DNA from: JBGTGT01 sp051439375
GTDB lineage: Bacteria; Cyanobacteriota; Cyanobacteriia; Cyanobacteriales; Microcystaceae
DNA length: 64,000 nt
Direction of reading: 5' to 3'
NCBI GenBank assembly: GCA_051439375.1
Contig: JBFRWB010000245.1
Location: 6,232-70,231 of the forward strand
Notes under the pieces: model-generated
The model's database searches: none
What the model was told of the DNA's origin: nothing
Seen by the model: only the letters and a program-made list of their open reading frames with translations
Translations under genes and position numbers: made by a program
Shown: piece after piece, positions 62,494-64,000 of the stretch
Position numbering within the stretch: position 1 is the stretch's first letter
Layout: each line of letters begins with the position of its first letter

Positions 62494-63120
62494 ATGACGT
62501 ATAGTGTATCAGAGTCTTCTGTCAGCCTCGAAAATTTAGCAGAACGCCTAGAAAACATTGAATCCCTTTTAATTTCGTTACATAGTAATGCGCCCTATAT
62601 GGAAGATGAACCTTTTGAAGGTGAAAGTCCTGAAGGTGAACAGCAGTCCGTTGTTGAAGAAGTAGAAACGTCTGTTATTGAACCCGTCGCCTCAAATGTA
62701 ACCGAGTTTATTGACAGTTTAGGACTAAGGTATTTTACAGGGAGTGAGGTATCAGCTTATTTTAGTCGTCGCCGTGGTAATGCTCGCAATTCTGCACCTC
62801 CTCGCCATCTTTGGAATAATTTAGCCCGAACTTTAAAAGTTTTGGACAAACTACGCAGTGATCTTGGTGTTCCCATCATTATTACCAGTTCCTATCGTAA
62901 TGAACCTTATAACAAGGCGGTTGGTGGTGTTCCTAATTCTCATCATTGCTTCGCCCGTGCGATTGATTTTGTCGCTCGTGGAGGTACACCAGATCGATGG
63001 GGAAATAAATTAATACAATACCAACAACAAGGTATATTTCGTGGCGGTATTGGTATTTACCGAAGTCGAAATTTTGTTCATGTTGATACCAGAGGCTGGA
63101 ATACCGTTTGGTATGGATAA
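62494..63120 (+). CDS. Peptidase M15A-like (D-Ala-D-Ala/murein endopeptidase) protein
   Basis: A 208-residue protein. The C-terminal 120 residues form the M15A zinc peptidase: SSYRNEPYNKAVGGVPNSHH, followed by ARAIDF, and FVHVDTRGW, i.e. the SxHxxxxxxD and HxD zinc sites. The N-terminal 85 residues are a short coiled-coil-like, acidic linker (Glu/Ser rich). The ATG at 62494 with AGAGGA upstream is preferred to 62470. There is no signal peptide, as in many endolysins and tailocin-type enzymes. With the next gene it forms a two-gene set of peptidoglycan cleavers. Confidence 0.85.
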   Translation: MTYSVSESSVSLENLAERLENIESLLISLHSNAPYMEDEPFEGESPEGEQQSVVEEVETSVIEPVASNVTEFIDSLGLRYFTGSEVSAYFSRRRGNARNSAPPRHLWNNLARTLKVLDKLRSDLGVPIIITSSYRNEPYNKAVGGVPNSHHCFARAIDFVARGGTPDRWGNKLIQYQQQGIFRGGIGIYRSRNFVHVDTRGWNTVWYG

Positions 63121-63258
63121 TTCCTCTTTATCCAAATATTCTGCATAATTCAGTTAAATCAAGTCAATCAAGGGTGCAAACCTCTGCACCCCTCTAACCG
63201 AAAATTTGTTGTTCCTTAATCGCTACAGTATCACTCAATTCATTAAGGAGTTTGCATT

Positions 63259-64000
63259 ATGACGACTTTAAAGCAAGTTATTGAGCAAAACAAAGTTATT
63301 CCCTATGGAGATATTGCTTCTTCTCCCTTAGCAACTGATAAAGAACTATGCCGAGAAATTCAAGAGCATCTCGCTGTCAATGGATATTATCGTTCCACCA
63401 TTGATGGTATTTACGGACCGATTACACGAGAAGCGTTACGAGACTTTAAGGAAGAGAAAGCCCTCACTGGGGGTGATCTGTTGGGAGCAACGACAGCTAA
63501 ATGGCTTCTTAAAGAAGATGGAAAATTACCACCCTATTTTGAACTCGGACGAGATAACCTAGTATGCGCTGTAATCAAAGAAGGACGTAAACATGGGTTA
63601 ACTTTACAGACTCAAATTGCTTATGTGATGGCAACGGTACAACATGAAACCGCCAATACTTATAAACCTGTCCGAGAAGCTTTTCAGTTGAGTGAAAACT
63701 GGCGACGGCAAAATCTTTGGTACTACCCTTACTATGGTCGAGGCTATGTGCAACTCACCCACAAGTACAACTATGAGAAATATAAAAAGATTTTAGGGAT
63801 TGACTTAGTAAGTTATCCTGATAAGGCTTTAGATCGCCAAGTTGCACTGTTCATCCTTTGTCATGGTATGGCGAATGGCACATATACTGGACGACGTTTA
63901 GGGCAATATGTCAATGTTAACAAAACTGATTTTCCTAATGCTCGGCGAGTCGTTAATGGTGAAGATAAAAAACATCACATTGCTAATCTCGCAAATCAAT
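63259..64000 (+). CDS. PG_binding_1 - GH19 chitinase/lysozyme-like protein, 3' end off window
   Basis: Starts ATG at 63259 with an AAGGAG ribosome binding site, and runs open to the last base (247 codons seen). Residues about 30-70 are a peptidoglycan-binding domain (IDGIYGPITREALRDFK). From about 98 onward a glycoside hydrolase family 19 domain: VQHETANTYKPVREAF (catalytic Glu), YGRGYVQLTHKYNYEKY (the substrate groove segment) and ARRVVNGED. GH19 enzymes with this layout act as lysozymes or chitinases in phage endolysins and host autolysins. It follows the M15 peptidase gene on the same strand with a 138 bp gap. Confidence 0.88.
   Translation, partial: MTTLKQVIEQNKVIPYGDIASSPLATDKELCREIQEHLAVNGYYRSTIDGIYGPITREALRDFKEEKALTGGDLLGATTAKWLLKEDGKLPPYFELGRDNLVCAVIKEGRKHGLTLQTQIAYVMATVQHETANTYKPVREAFQLSENWRRQNLWYYPYYGRGYVQLTHKYNYEKYKKILGIDLVSYPDKALDRQVALFILCHGMANGTYTGRRLGQYVNVNKTDFPNARRVVNGEDKKHHIANLANQ

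Overview
The window is chromosomal DNA of a cyanobacterium, most likely a unicellular one of the Crocosphaera/Cyanothece type (the genus is an inference). The evidence is AT-rich sequence studded with the HIP1 octamer GCGATCGC and a set of genes typical of cyanobacteria and plastids: Ycf66, PSRP-3/Ycf65, an Flv3-type flavodiiron protein, a FutC-type iron ABC ATPase, a very large TamB/Tic236-like protein, and DUF4278, DUF4330 and DUF2887 proteins. Most of the window is ordinary housekeeping DNA with short operons on both strands. No intact insertion sequence, prophage or CRISPR array is visible.

Layout. 1-9.1 kb: 3' part of dihydroorotase (pyrC), rodA, a histidine phosphatase, Ycf66 with an internal 3 x 111 bp repeat, a MOSC protein, accA, an SDR oxidoreductase, folE and an SLH-domain protein. 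9.1-13.3 kb: a large S8 (subtilisin-like) protease with cadherin-like repeats and an RTX-type C-terminus, preceded by a 1.1 kb spacer that hides a possible 53-residue gene. 13.3-21.9 kb: DUF2064 glycosyltransferase, DUF2887 protein, PadR regulator with a clear double operator, gcvT-LOG-ycf65, a membrane-anchored lambda R-like lysozyme, an Rpn-type nuclease, an amino-acid ABC ATPase and a nucleoside phosphorylase-like protein. 22-33.9 kb: futC, flv3, an ABC-2 ATPase, a 21 bp minisatellite, a GT39 glycosyltransferase, pyrG, a His-rich COG0523 metallochaperone, a rhodanese-like protein without its cysteine, formyl-THF cyclo-ligase and initiator tRNA. 34-46.2 kb: tamB, a membrane-anchored hydratase homologue, a sulfotransferase-like fragment, GT2-GtrA, acpH, larE, a phosphopantetheinyl transferase and a DUF4278 protein. 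46.3-53.4 kb: tsaE, an HlyD adaptor and a CNMP/C39-like/ABC exporter (type I secretion), then a GltS-type symporter. 53.6-64 kb: DUF4330, methyltransferase, cobK, a histidine kinase with an AhpD-like N-terminus, GST, a glycine-rich secreted protein, ADP-ribosylglycohydrolase, a MIF-like tautomerase, and two peptidoglycan-active enzymes (M15 peptidase; PG_binding_1-GH19, cut by the window end).

Functional links. The protease has the kind of C-terminus exported by type I systems, and a type I exporter pair lies 35 kb away. The acyl-carrier-protein modifying and de-modifying enzymes (phosphopantetheinyl transferase and AcpH) lie either side of larE. Three separate genes encode murein-cleaving enzymes. 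The most unusual single gene is the soluble histidine kinase at 56.7-58.2 kb, whose N-terminus looks like a carboxymuconolactone decarboxylase/AhpD redox fold with a shifted Cys-His-Ser-Cys motif. The best-supported regulatory signal is the PadR promoter, where two copies of CTAAGA-N3-TCTTAG sit 22 bp apart on and just after the -10 box.
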